From: CAIKMD01 sp963803265
Lineage (GTDB): Bacteria; Pseudomonadota; Alphaproteobacteria; ATCC43930; CGMCC-115725
Direction: 5' to 3'
Assembly (NCBI GenBank): GCA_963803265.1
Contig: CAWDLZ010000010.1
Span: 184,926-248,925, forward strand
Length of the DNA stretch: 64,000 bases
In this document: one piece after another, positions 19,626-28,754 of the stretch
Numbering within the stretch: position 1 is the stretch's first letter
Layout of the letters: each line of letters begins with the position of its first letter
Program-made: the position numbers and the translations under genes
The notes under the pieces: model-generated
Databases searched by the model: none
Seen by the model: only the letters and a program-made list of their open reading frames with translations
What the model was told of the DNA's origin: nothing

Positions 19626-20327
19626 GTGACGAGGAGAAGCCCATTGCCGCTTCGACTGGAAGAGAGGCCGCGAACGCGAGCGTTTTGGCGGAGCCATTTC
19701 GAGGTGTGGGAGCTTAGCGGCCTGACGCAACGAGAGTATTGCGAGCGGTATGGGCTCTCGCTGAAGAGCTTCGGCAATTGGCGGGCGCAGTTGAAGCGCG
19801 AAGATGCGGCAGGGCCCGACGCGCGGTGGGGACGGTATCCGCGGCTTAGACCTATGACCAGTCCTATGGCCAGACCTATGACTAAGGGACCTAAAATCGA
19901 GAGACCGAGGATTGAGAAGCCGGCGCCAGCAGTCGTCACCGAACCTCGCGGGCGCCGTCGGTTCAGCGAGGACGCCAAGAAGCGGATCGTCGAGGAAACC
20001 CGTCAGCCTGGCACATCGGTATCGAGCGTGGCGAGACGGTACGGCATCGCCGCAGCCTTGCTGTTTCGGTGGCGGCAAGCTCTCGGCGTCGGACCGGTGC
20101 CGGAGGGCGCGACCTTCTTGCCAGTTCAGATAGCGGACGACGCGGGGCCTGTCAGAGAGCCTCGCGAGGAAAGCGGTCAGCCTGCAACGCCGTCCATAAT
20201 CATCGAACGCGCGGCGGCTGGGGTTGAGATCGAGCTGATCGGTGGCCGACGCGTGCGCTTCGATCGCGACGTCGATCCCGAGATCATGAAGCGGGTGGTC
20301 TCGGCGCTGGAAGGAGGCGCGCCATGA
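19626..20327 (+). CDS. tnpA: IS66 TnpA (Orf1)
   Basis: Protein of 233 residues with two helix-turn-helix regions. The N-terminal one (SHFEVWELSGLTQREYCERY) is found in longer IS66 TnpA forms. The second (RRFSEDAKKRIVEETRQPG, SVARRYGIAAALLFRWRQ) is the classical TnpA motif. It ends by overlapping the start of tnpB. It is a DNA-binding accessory protein of IS66 transposition. The GTG start at 19626 is the first in frame. Confidence 0.85.
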   Translation: MTRRSPLPLRLEERPRTRAFWRSHFEVWELSGLTQREYCERYGLSLKSFGNWRAQLKREDAAGPDARWGRYPRLRPMTSPMARPMTKGPKIERPRIEKPAPAVVTEPRGRRRFSEDAKKRIVEETRQPGTSVSSVARRYGIAAALLFRWRQALGVGPVPEGATFLPVQIADDAGPVREPREESGQPATPSIIIERAAAGVEIELIGGRRVRFDRDVDPEIMKRVVSALEGGAP

Positions 20328-20677
20328 TGCTCGTTCCGGCGGGGATCAAGGTCCACATGGCGGTTGGCTACACCGATCTGCGGAAGGGGCTGGATAGCTT
20401 GGCGGTGCTGGTCGAGCAAGTGCTGGAGAAGGACCCCTTCTCTGGCCACATGTTCGCGTTCCGCGGAAAGCGTGCCGACATGATCAAGGTTCTATTTTGG
20501 GACGGGAGCGGGCTCTGCCTTCTGACGAAGCGGCTGGAAGAGGGCCGCTTCGCGTGGCCGGTGGCGGATGAGTATGGTCTCACGGTCACGATGACGGCAG
20601 CGCAGCTGTCGATGCTGCTCGAAGGTCTCGACTGGCAGAAACCCGAGCGCGTGTGGCGGCCCGCGGTCGCCGGATGA
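20324..20677 (+). CDS. tnpB: IS66 TnpB (Orf2)
   Basis: Protein of 117 residues with the conserved IS66 Orf2 pattern VGYTDLRKGLDSLAVLV, FRGKRADMIKVLFWDGSGLC and LTKRLEEGRFAWP. It overlaps tnpA by 4 bp (ATGA type), so the two are translationally coupled. It is needed for IS66 transposition, but its molecular role is not settled. Confidence 0.93.
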   Translation: MMLVPAGIKVHMAVGYTDLRKGLDSLAVLVEQVLEKDPFSGHMFAFRGKRADMIKVLFWDGSGLCLLTKRLEEGRFAWPVADEYGLTVTMTAAQLSMLLEGLDWQKPERVWRPAVAG

Positions 20678-20743
20678 TCAAAAAACCCGCGTAGAACCGC
20701 AACAAACGCTTGGTCGGGACTCGCGCTGAACGTAGAATCGCTC

Positions 20744-22059
20744 ATGCATCTCGACCTCGAGAATCTGCCGAACGATACGACGCTCCTCCACCAGCTCGTA
20801 CGCGACCTGGCAACGAGCATGGAGCAACGCGATGGCGAGATCGAGAAGCTCCGCCTCATCATCCGACAGCTGCAGCGGGGCCAGTTCGGCCGCCGCTCGG
20901 AGCAACTCGATCCGGATCAGCTGCAGTTCGGGCTCGAGGAAGCTCGACGCCGATATCGCACGCGCCGAGGAGAAGCAACCAAACCCACCGGTCAACGAGA
21001 CGGGTCACGATGAGCCGCCGCGGCAGCCGGCCTTCCCCGAGCATCTGCCGCGCGAGGAGGTGACGCTCGAGGTCGAGCAGAGTGCCTGCCCGAGCTGCGG
21101 CGGTGCCCTCCATCCGATCGGAGTGTCAACGAGCGAGATGCTGGACTGGGTTCCGGCGTCGCTGCGCGTTATCCGCATTTGTCGCCCGAAGTACGGTTGC
21201 CGCGCTTGCGGGACGATCCATCAGGCCGCTGCGCCCGAGCGCCTCATCGCCAAGGGCATGGCGACGCCGGGCCTCGTCGCCCAGGTCCTGGTCAGCAAGT
21301 ACTGCGACCACACGCCGCTCTATCGCCAAGCCCAGATCTTCGCCCGCCATGGGATCGAGCTTGACCGCTCGACATTGGCGAACTGGGTCGGGGGCGCCTG
21401 CTGGTGGCTGGAACCGCTGCATGTGCGGCTCGCCGCCAACGTCTTCGCGTCCGCCAAGCTCTTTGCCGATGATACGCCGCTTCCCGTGCTCGACCCTGGT
21501 CGCGGCCGGACCAAGACCGGGCGATTGTGGGTCTACACGCGGGACGATCGGCCCTGGGCCGGCCCCGATCCGCCGGCGGCGGTCTACTTCTACAGCCCCG
21601 ATCGCAAGGCGGAGAGACCGGCGTCCCATCTGGAGAGCTTCCGCGGCGTCCTGCAGGTCAACGGCTATGCCGGGTTCGAGCAGCTGACCGAGGGCGGCGC
21701 CGTGGTGCTCGCGGCCTGTTGGGCGCATGCGAGACGCAAGTTCTACGATCTGCAGGAGAGCGGCTCACCGATCGCCGCCGAGGCGGTACGCCGGATCGCC
21801 GAGATCTACGCCGTCGAGAAGCGCGTTCGCGGGCGATCCGCGAAGGATCGCTGACGGGTGCGTCAAATCGAGTCTCGACCACTCGTCGCGGCCATGAAGG
21901 TCTGGCTCGATCACGAGCTTGGCCGTATCCCGCCAAATGGCACCCTGGCCGAGGCGATCCGCTACGCCCTCGCGCGCTGGCCAGCACTCAGCCAATTCCT
22001 CGACGACGGCTGCATAGAGCTTGATAACAACTCGGTCGAAAGGGCCATCAGGCCCGTGG
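20744..22059 (+). pseudogene. tnpC: IS66 TnpC transposase, 5' part (frameshift, nonsense codon, interrupted)
   Basis: DDE transposase of IS66. It has the N-terminal coiled/leucine region, a zinc finger (CPSCGGAL to CRACG) and the catalytic core (KLFADDTPLPVLDPG, AACWAHARRKFYD, DNNSVERAIRPV). One extra base near 20941 shifts the frame after FGLEE. An in-frame TGA stands at 21852. The gene is then cut at 22059 by the serine-recombinase element; the missing C-terminus (LGRKNHLFAGSDGG) resumes at 24635. Confidence 0.88.
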
Positions 22060-22088
22060 CGATGCATGAGTCATTGTGCACTCCTTGG

Positions 22089-24167
22089 TCAAGTGTCTGT
22101 AAACATTGGAAGCGTGTTCGCGTCGGTGTCGCGACACGGGCGACCTTTTCGGGCCACCGCCGCTTTGACCAACTCCAAAGCCAGGTCTTCAATACGGATT
22201 TGATGCGGTGCGCCGGGAACAACCTGCACAGCAGGAAGGATGCCAGATTTAATAAGGCGCCGAATCGCGTGGTTTGTGACGCCTAATGCCTTTGCCGCCT
22301 CGGTCATGGTGAGCCACTCGCCGTCTTTTTCCGCGGATCGATAAGCGTGGATTCCACGCACGCGTCGAACCGAAGCGACGCGGTGCGCTGTCCAGCTTTT
22401 GCCTTGGCCAGTGGGCAAGCCCATTCGGTTGAGGGACGCAGCGATATGTTCGTCGGACCAGCGGCCGGCCATACTCCTCATCACCGCCAGCGCGTCCTCT
22501 GTCGTCGCACAGCCATGCTCCCCCGTCCGAGGCTTACGCACCCGCAGCTCGGAGTGCTGGCCTCCTCGCCAGTGGATCGTGAGGACGACATCGCGCGCAT
22601 CATCATCGACATCAACGATGATGTCGGTGATCAACGTCCGCAGCAGTTGCTGGCGGGCGCGCATGGTGACGCCGGGCGCATTCCAGGCTGCCGAGAGATT
22701 GTCGGCCAAGCTGGTGAAGGCGTTTGGGTCGACCGTGATATCTGGTCGCTTTTCAGCGGGCTGGCGCATCTCCAGCTCTCGGACTCGCCGGAGCGCGGCC
22801 TCCCAGTTCTTCTCCAGCTGCGCGGCAATGAGGCGATTGTCCGGATCGCAGGCCGCGTAGCGGCGCTCGGCCAGGCTTGCCTCGTATCGAGCCTGCTGCA
22901 TTTCGAGGTCCCGGATACGCTGCTGGTCTTCCTGTTGTTCCCGGTGCATCCGCTCCGCCTCGAACGCGGCTTCGATCGCCACGGGTGCCACCGCCAGCAA
23001 CAACTCCCGGCCGATCGCGGCATCGACCCGCGGGCCGCCGAAGGTCATACAGCGCGGCAGGCCCATCATAAGGTTTGGCTTGTCGCAGCGATATACTGGC
23101 CGGGTCTGCGGATTGCCGGTGTAGGACACGCTTAATCGCCGCCCGCATCGTCCACAGATCATCATCCCCGACAGCAGCGCTTTGCCACCACGGCCGGACT
23201 TCACGCCGCCGGTGCTGGCGTAATTGTTGAGAGCGAGCTGCTGCTGGTTACGCTCATATTCCGCCCAACCGATATAGCCTTCGTGATGATCCTTGATCAT
23301 CACCTCCCATGTCCCGATCGGCTTACCATGGCCGTAGCTCCGCCGCGCCCTCCCTTCGACGATCGAGGTGCGCTTCTCGCTTTTTCCGTAGACATAGACC
23401 CCCGCATAAAAGGGGTTCTTGAGAACGGCGATTACGTTGCGGTAGCGGATCGGCAGCCACTCGAAGCTGGTCATACGTCCTTCGTCAGAGGGCCGTGGGA
23501 AGTGGATCTGATCGACTTTCATCGAGAGCAGTACCTGACGCGCGCTGCCAAGCTCGCGGAAGCGGGTGAAGATAAGTCGGATTACATCCTGAAGACGCAG
23601 ATCGGGATCGAGGCCAAGCCCAGCTTCACGGTGCCAGATGTACCCGAAAGGAACCGATATCCGCAGCTCCCCCCGGCTGGCCTTCGACCGGGCGGCATCC
23701 AGCATCCTCGCCCGCAGCACGCCAAGCTCGAACTCGCTGATGCTGCCTTTCATGCCCAGCAGCAGGCGATCATTCGGTCGACAAGGATTGTAGATGCCGT
23801 CGAGATCGATAATGCGAGCTTCGACAAGCCCGCATAGCTCGAGCAGGTGATGCCAATCTCGCCCGTTACGGGCGAGCCTCGATGCATCGAAGCACAGAAC
23901 GGCGCCGACCTTGCCGGCGCACAGCCATGCGACCAGACGGTCGAAGCCGGGGCGCGCCACCGTTCCGCTTGCTGATCTGCCAAGATCGTCATCGATGATT
24001 TCAACGTTGACGAACCCACGTTGGCGAGCGACATCGACCAGATCATATTGCCGCCGCTTGCCTTCCAGATTGGTCATGACCTGGGATTGCGTCGACTGGC
24101 GCACATACACGACGGCCTTCCGCTGGAGGATGACGGCCGGAATCAGTTCAGCGCTTGTCATCGTCAA
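22089..24167 (-). CDS. large serine recombinase
   Basis: Protein of 692 residues. The resolvase-type catalytic domain starts at about residue 15 (VVYVRQSTQSQ, catalytic Ser25; FDASRLARNGRDW). A recombinase domain follows (FGYIWHREAG, LKNPFYAGVYVYGK). Next are a zinc-ribbon region (MICGRCGRRL), a coiled coil around residues 390-480 and C-terminal helix-turn-helix regions, including one near residues 620-665. It would catalyse insertion and excision of the surrounding 2.6-kb element. Its start overlaps the preceding small ORF by 20 bp. Confidence 0.92.
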   Translation of the reverse strand: MTMTSAELIPAVILQRKAVVYVRQSTQSQVMTNLEGKRRQYDLVDVARQRGFVNVEIIDDDLGRSASGTVARPGFDRLVAWLCAGKVGAVLCFDASRLARNGRDWHHLLELCGLVEARIIDLDGIYNPCRPNDRLLLGMKGSISEFELGVLRARMLDAARSKASRGELRISVPFGYIWHREAGLGLDPDLRLQDVIRLIFTRFRELGSARQVLLSMKVDQIHFPRPSDEGRMTSFEWLPIRYRNVIAVLKNPFYAGVYVYGKSEKRTSIVEGRARRSYGHGKPIGTWEVMIKDHHEGYIGWAEYERNQQQLALNNYASTGGVKSGRGGKALLSGMMICGRCGRRLSVSYTGNPQTRPVYRCDKPNLMMGLPRCMTFGGPRVDAAIGRELLLAVAPVAIEAAFEAERMHREQQEDQQRIRDLEMQQARYEASLAERRYAACDPDNRLIAAQLEKNWEAALRRVRELEMRQPAEKRPDITVDPNAFTSLADNLSAAWNAPGVTMRARQQLLRTLITDIIVDVDDDARDVVLTIHWRGGQHSELRVRKPRTGEHGCATTEDALAVMRSMAGRWSDEHIAASLNRMGLPTGQGKSWTAHRVASVRRVRGIHAYRSAEKDGEWLTMTEAAKALGVTNHAIRRLIKSGILPAVQVVPGAPHQIRIEDLALELVKAAVARKGRPCRDTDANTLPMFTDT

Positions 24168-24321
24168 GCTCCTCGACGTCTGCCGCCTGCATGAGTATCT
24201 GAGCCAGCGCCGATATGACCTTGTTCCGATCGAGGCTGCCCAACTCCTCCAGCCTGCTGTCTTCGAATAACAGGTTCATCTGCCGACCCGGCACCGCTGT
24301 CAGCAACTTGAAAGACGCCAT
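24148..24321 (-). CDS. small protein of the serine-recombinase element
   Basis: Protein of 57 residues starting MASFKLLTAVPG and containing MNLLFEDSRLEELG. It overlaps the recombinase start by 20 bp, so it is probably translationally coupled. An upstream ATG at 24345 gives 65 residues. Small ORFs like this regularly precede recombinases of this group. Its function is unknown; a directionality or accessory factor is possible. Confidence 0.55.
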   Translation of the reverse strand: MASFKLLTAVPGRQMNLLFEDSRLEELGSLDRNKVISALAQILMQAADVEELDDDKR

Positions 24322-24598
24322 TGCCTTCCTCCCGAATGATTCCAAAATCGTGGGAGTTTGTGAGATCGGCTACGCCCATCAACAGGCGCCTGAGCTCGAT
24401 AAGCGCCGCCAGAGCAACGCGCGGCACGCCGATCGTCATCTCCGCACAAATCACGGGATCGAGCATCCAACCCGCGATCGATACGACGATGCCAAATGGC
24501 CCCTGCACCTTAAGGAACTGACCAGTCGCTCGCTGTTCGACGCGACGCACCAGAACCTTCCGGCCGAAATACGGGTGACTACGGTAACGGACTTCCAA
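24164..24598 (-). CDS. first ORF of the serine-recombinase element (DUF5372-like)
   Basis: Open frame of 144 residues starting MEVRYRSHPYFGRKVLVRRVE and continuing FLKVQGPFGIVVSIAGWMLDP. The HPYFGR start and the place before a recombinase recall DUF5372-type small proteins. Only about the first 110 residues look protein-like; the tail overlaps the next small ORF in another frame. A terminal frameshift, with a true stop near 24270, is possible. Confidence 0.45.
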   Translation of the reverse strand: MEVRYRSHPYFGRKVLVRRVEQRATGQFLKVQGPFGIVVSIAGWMLDPVICAEMTIGVPRVALAALIELRRLLMGVADLTNSHDFGIIREEGNGVFQVADSGAGSADEPVIRRQQAGGVGQPRSEQGHIGAGSDTHAGGRRRGA

Positions 24599-24634
24599 CT
24601 CCTGCCCGACATGGGCAGAATGAACGGGTGATGG

Positions 24635-24870
24635 CCCTCGGAAGAAAGAATCACCTGTTCGCCGGTTCCGACGGGGGTGGTCACCGCTGGGCGATGGTCT
24701 GCTCCCTGATCACCTCGGCAAAGCTCAATGGCGTCGAGCCCTACGCCTATCTCAAGGACGTGCCTCCAGCGCATGGTAGAGGGCCATCCAGCAAGCCAGC
24801 TCGACGAATTATTGCCATGGAACTGGCGTCCCGCGAGCGGCAATCGCTGACCCGACGTGCAATCACGCGA
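24635..24870 (+). pseudogene. tnpC: IS66 TnpC, 3' fragment
   Basis: Continuation of the transposase interrupted at 22059: LGRKNHLFAGSDGGGHRWA, then SAKLNGVEPYAYLKDV. A one-base shift near 24763 moves the last part (LQRMVEGHPASQLDELLPWN) to another frame. It ends shortly before the right inverted repeat of the IS. Confidence 0.85.
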
Positions 24871-24906
24871 CGCTTACATTTGAAATGGGTGGTGCAGCGC
24901 CGCCCG

Positions 24907-25165
24907 TTAGCCGAGCACGAGCGGGAGGTCCTTCGCATCGATCTGGCTGCCGGGTGCGACATGGATGTTTTCGACGATCCCGTCACGCGACGGATGCGAC
25001 GCGGTTTCCATTTTCATGGCCTCGATCGAGAGAAGGACATCACCCGCCTCGACCGCCTGGCCGGTCTTCACCGCAACTGTTGTCACGACGCCGGGGCATC
25101 GGTGCCGCGATATGCGGGTCGTTACGATCTTCGGCCTTGAGGCGCAGGGCGACGGCCGAAGCAGC
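24907..25165 (-). pseudogene. C-terminal biotinyl-domain fragment of pyruvate carboxylase
   Basis: The minus strand encodes a biotin carboxyl carrier end: PGVVTTVAVKTGQAVEAGD, LLSIEAMKMET with the biotinylated Lys, then GIVENIHVAPGSQIDAKDL and a stop at 24907. The N-terminal part (RNDPHIAAPMP) is in a neighbouring frame. The rest of the large enzyme is absent, so this is a remnant. The IS66 element lies 22 bp beyond its 3' end. Confidence 0.7.
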
Positions 25166-25483
25166 CGAGTGGTTGCCCAGCGCAACGCGGGGGTGGGGAC
25201 CGGTCAACCAGGCGGCGCTGACCAACACGGCGCGGGCGCGAGATCGAGGAAAAATATCTGACCGACGACGACAAGCGTGACTACGACAACACGTGGGGGC
25301 ACTAAGGATCGGTCCGAGCGCGTGCTCATAAAGCCGGAAACGCGAGAACAGCGATCGCCGGCATAGTGTTGGGTCGTTCCTCGCTGCCTACACACCAAGC
25401 GGCAAACACGCTAAACTTGCGCTCGCATCGCCAGGAGTTTCGCATGAATCGGGCCGACCGGATCGAGCGCGTGCCTCCGCCGC
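25166..25483. other. non-coding stretch
   Basis: No gene or clear signal seen. It lies between the pyruvate carboxylase remnant and the first M24-like gene, and probably holds the promoter of the latter. Confidence 0.4.
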
Positions 25484-26560
25484 ATGGCGGCGGAGCGGAT
25501 CGACACCCTCATCGCATTTTCGAACGCCAAGCATCATTTGGCGCGGATCAACCTGGCGGCGCACCTTATGGGGTATCGAGCACTCGGCGAGAGTGCGCTC
25601 GTGCTACGCGCCGACGGCACCGAGCGTCTGATCATCTCGCCAGCCTACGATGCCGAGCGCGCGGCGCTCAGGCGCCCCTCGCTGCCGCTGACTGCCAGCG
25701 ACGATCTCGCCGCTGCGCTCGCCGAGCTGCTGCGCCAGCGCGCGCCCGGCCGCATCGCGACCACCGGTCTTGGCTCCATTCCGCACGACCTCGCCGTGCG
25801 GCTTCTCGACATCGTCGGAATGCACGCGCTGCCGTTCGACGATGCCGTGAACGAGGTCACGGCCCCCAAGACCGACGAGGAAATCGCGAACGCGCGCAAG
25901 GCCGCAGCGATAGCCGAACGGGCGCACGAGCACATGCTCGCCACCGCCCGCGCGGGGATGCGCGAATGCGACCTCGCGGTCGAGGTGAACCTCTATGCGA
26001 AATCGCTCGGCGCTAATGATAATTTCCTAATGCTGAGCGGTGGGCCGCACCAATATGGCGTCGGCGCTTCGAGCAACCGGCCGCTTGAGCATGGCGACGT
26101 CATTATCGCCAAATCGACGCCCGCATATGACGGGCAGTTCGCGCAAATCTGCCGCAGCGTCTCGGTCGGCCCGCCGTCGAATGTACTGGCGGCGAAATAC
26201 GCGCTGCTGGTGCGGGCGATGAGCGCGGGCATTGAGGTGATCCGTCCCGGCGTCAAGGTCTCGGACGTCGCCGGCGCGATCGACGCGGTGATGACCGAGG
26301 CCGGCTATGGAAAGTATTGCCGGCCGCCCCACATGAACCGGCGCGGCCATGGCATGGGCGTAGGCTCGATGGCGCCGGGCGACATCGCCATCGAGAACCA
26401 GACGATCCTCGAGGCGGACATGGTGTTCGTCGTCCATCCCAACCAGTACCTACCCGAGACAGGCTATCTGCTGTGCGGCGAGCCAGTGCGCGTGACCGCG
26501 ACCGGCTTCGAGTTCGCTGAGCAAGAGATGGGCCGAGCTGGGCGCGGTCGAGGTGTGAGC
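25484..26560 (+). CDS. M24/creatinase-like protein lacking most metal ligands
   Basis: About 358 residues with a creatinase/prolidase N-terminal domain (residues 1-130) and a pita-bread M24 domain. Against aminopeptidase P the two Asp ligands are replaced: Lys and Gln stand at the equivalent places in IIAKSTPAYDGQFAQI. The Glu of the EPG motif is His (VVHPNQY) and the last Glu is Gly. The His of GHGMG is kept. It is therefore unlikely to be a metallopeptidase; metal-free creatinase-type hydrolysis is possible. A one-base shift near 26530 separates an alternative end (AELGAVEV, stop at 26560). The next gene starts 2 bp later. Confidence 0.75.
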
Positions 26561-26561
26561 C

Positions 26562-27602
26562 ATGCGTATTCTCGAAACAACGCTGCTCACCGGCCCCTAT
26601 GACTGGGACGAGCGCGCGCTGCCGCGCAGCGAGTATGAGGGCCGGCTCTCGCGCGTGCGCACGGCGATGTCGCGCGCGGGCGCCGCGGCGCTCGTCATCC
26701 ACGGCCATCCGGGGGATTACGGCGCACTGGCCTATCTCACGGGCTTTACGCCCAAGCTCGGGGCGACGTTGGCACTCGTGCTGCACGAGGGGCCGCTGCA
26801 TATCTTTGCACCCGGAACGCCCAAGATGATGGATGTGGCGAAGCGTTTGACCTGGGTCCAGGATGTGCGGCCGATCGGCAACGCGGCGAAGCTCATCGCC
26901 GAGTATGTCGGCGATGGCAATGCGCTTGCGACCTGGGCGTTCGGCACTCTGCCGCAGCTACTCTATACCGGCATCGCCGGCGCGGTGGCGCCGCGCGCGC
27001 TGCTTTCACTTGATCAAGCGCTCGATGCGGTGCGGCGTCGCAAGTCGCCCAGCGAACTTGAGCTGATGCGTGGCGCGGCGCGCCTTCTTGCGACGGCAAC
27101 GGACGAGTTTGTCGCGAGAGTGCACGCCGGTGCCGGTGTGCGCAGCGCCGCACTGGCAGCGGAGCGCGCCGCCATCGCAGCGGGCGCGCAGGATGCGCGC
27201 GCCATGGCAAGCCTCTCGCCCGGCGGCGTACCGCTGCCGCTCGATGCGGCGAGCGATGAGCGCGTGTTCGATCCTGCCAATGCCGGCATCGCCGTGCAGA
27301 ATCACGGCTATTGGGCGTCGGGGTATGTGACCATCGGGTGCCGGGCCGGCGCGGCGCGCGCGCAGGAAGCGCTCACCGCCGCCCTCGCCCTCGCGCGGGC
27401 CGGCGCGCATCTGCCGGACGGGGTTGCCACGAACGCGATCGGCCTCTCGCTCGACGAGGGGCCGGCTGACTTCCTTGAAGTCGGCGCGGTTTATGCCGTG
27501 GCCACCCGCGCCACGGAGGGCGGCCAAACGGCTTATGCATCGGCGCTCGTCACGGTTACAGACAACAGCTGTGACACGTTGTGGCAAGGGAAACCGGTCT
27601 GA
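26562..27602 (+). CDS. creatinase/M24-like protein, degenerate catalytic domain
   Basis: Protein of 346 residues. The N-terminal domain (YEGRLSRVRTAMSRAGAAALVI, AYLTGFTPKLGATLAL) is creatinase/prolidase-like. The C-terminal half keeps the helical M24 framework (RRRKSPSELELMRGAARL) but none of the metal-ligand motifs, and it lacks the GHGMG histidine. It starts 2 bp after the upstream M24-like gene. The pair may form a heteromer in which the upstream partner is catalytic. Function unknown. Confidence 0.68.
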   Translation: MRILETTLLTGPYDWDERALPRSEYEGRLSRVRTAMSRAGAAALVIHGHPGDYGALAYLTGFTPKLGATLALVLHEGPLHIFAPGTPKMMDVAKRLTWVQDVRPIGNAAKLIAEYVGDGNALATWAFGTLPQLLYTGIAGAVAPRALLSLDQALDAVRRRKSPSELELMRGAARLLATATDEFVARVHAGAGVRSAALAAERAAIAAGAQDARAMASLSPGGVPLPLDAASDERVFDPANAGIAVQNHGYWASGYVTIGCRAGAARAQEALTAALALARAGAHLPDGVATNAIGLSLDEGPADFLEVGAVYAVATRATEGGQTAYASALVTVTDNSCDTLWQGKPV

Positions 27603-27644
27603 CGCAGTTGCTCCTCCTGTTCTTCCTGCCGTTCGCCCTCGGCT

Positions 27645-27837
27645 CTTCTTGCTGCCGTCCTACAGCCCCGATCCCAATCCCATCGAGCAGGCGTTTGCCA
27701 AACTTAAAGCACTCCTGCGAAAAGCCGCTCGGCGCACCATCGAGGCCAAATGGCGCCAGATCGGAACCCTCCTGCGCGCATTCTCACTGCACGCGTGCGA
27801 AAACTATCTTCCAAACGCAGGCCACGCTTCAAATTAA
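27645..27837 (+). pseudogene. IS630-family transposase, C-terminal fragment
   Basis: Reads LPSYSPDPNPIEQAFAKLK, the conserved end of the IS630 DDE domain (catalytic Glu in NPIEQ), then the usual C-terminus ending near 27837. Nothing of the N-terminal two thirds is present. Confidence 0.8.
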
Positions 27838-27849
27838 CAGGATCAGACT

Positions 27850-28393
27850 CTAATCGGCCGGCAGTTTCGCCACGGCCTTTGCGCGCCATTCTTCCATCGG
27901 CTGAAACCGCGGGTTGTCGCGGTTCTCGGCAATCGTCGCGCGCCGAATCTCGTCTTCGCTAAGAGACAAATCCACCGGCTTGGCGAAAGGCTGGCCGACA
28001 TACCACGGCAGATACCCAGCGGAACTCGATCTTGTTGCCTTCGGGGTCGGAAGAATAAAGCGAGAGCCAAGAACCGTGCGTGACCGTTGTGATGTCCGCG
28101 ACGCCGCGCTCGATATGGCGCTTGTGGCGCACCTGCAGCGCCTTATAGGTCGGCAGGCGAAAGCACACATGGCTCAGCGCTCCGTCGCCCAGTTGGCCTT
28201 TGCGCCCACCCGTCAGCGCGATCTGGTGATGCTCGGCTTCGGGATCGAACGTCAGGAAGCAGAGCTGGGTTTCGTTGATCTTGCCAATATCGGAAAGATA
28301 GAAGCCCAGCGTCTTCGTGTAATAGTCGACCATACTTGAAAAATCGAAGCAGCTGATGACCACATGAGAGATGACCGGTCTACCGCTCGCCAT
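27850..28393 (-). CDS. VOC family protein (glyoxalase/type I extradiol-like), frameshift at the C-terminus
   Basis: About 180 residues. The N-terminus VISHVVISCFDF gives a candidate metal His, a second is in EAEHHQIAL and a Glu is in EGNKIEFRW, the usual VOC pattern. A possible ring-cleavage or isomerase role is suggested by the catabolic context only. One extra G near 28015 shifts the frame; the true end (LPWYVGQPFAKPVDLS to KAVAKL) continues in the next frame to the stop at 27850. AGGAG with 8-nt spacing supports the ATG. Confidence 0.75.
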
Positions 28394-28754
28394 ATCGTAA
28401 CTCCTCTCTTGCCGAGCCGCCCGCCGAAAAGAATACCCGTTTCCGCTTCGCGCTTCACTGTCCTAAGCATGACCTTCCGAACGCTCGGGCGAGTGCCTCT
28501 ACCCTCGAGCCGAGCAGCTTAATCGGCGCGCCAAAGGTCTCGTCTGGGTGAACAGCACCCGAAATCTGCTCTCGGCAGGAGGTCAGCTATCCGGCCGAAA
28601 ACTGACTTGGGCTCTTCGAGCTCGATGGTTCTCAAACGTGCCATAAGCGACGTGTCGCTGGTCGCCATCTGCCCCGCCTGCCTGACTTGCAGGAAGGTTG
28701 GAAAAGCGAGAGTATTCATAGAGGATCGAGAGTCGTACGGGGGATCCTACCAGC
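28394..28754. other. intergenic region without a recognised gene
   Basis: Short frames on both strands lack family patterns. It lies between the divergent VOC and hydrolase genes and so should contain both promoters; none is obvious. Confidence 0.4.

Larger units (their letters stand above)
22060..24634. mobile_element. serine-recombinase mobile element inserted in IS66 tnpC
   Basis: Joining the sequence left of 22060 to that right of 24634 at the shared GG (22058-22059 and 24633-24634) restores CCC GTG GCC CTC GGA, which is Pro-Val-Ala-Leu-Gly. That is the expected uninterrupted IS66 transposase sequence. Insertion with a 2-bp GG core and no longer duplication is what large serine recombinases produce. 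The element carries three tightly overlapping minus-strand genes: a small accessory ORF, a second small ORF and the recombinase. Confidence 0.8.
19546..24885 (+). mobile_element. IS66-family insertion sequence with 8-bp target duplication, carrying a nested element
   Basis: Terminal inverted repeats begin GTAAGCGTC at 19554 and end GACGCTTAC at 24877. They are flanked by an exact 8-bp direct repeat, ATTTGAAA, at 19546-19553 and 24878-24885, the duplication length known for IS66. tnpA, tnpB and tnpC lie in the normal order. A 2575-bp serine-recombinase element sits inside tnpC; without it the IS is about 2.75 kb, normal for the family. tnpC also carries a frameshift and a nonsense codon, so this copy is unlikely to move on its own. 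Confidence 0.92.
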
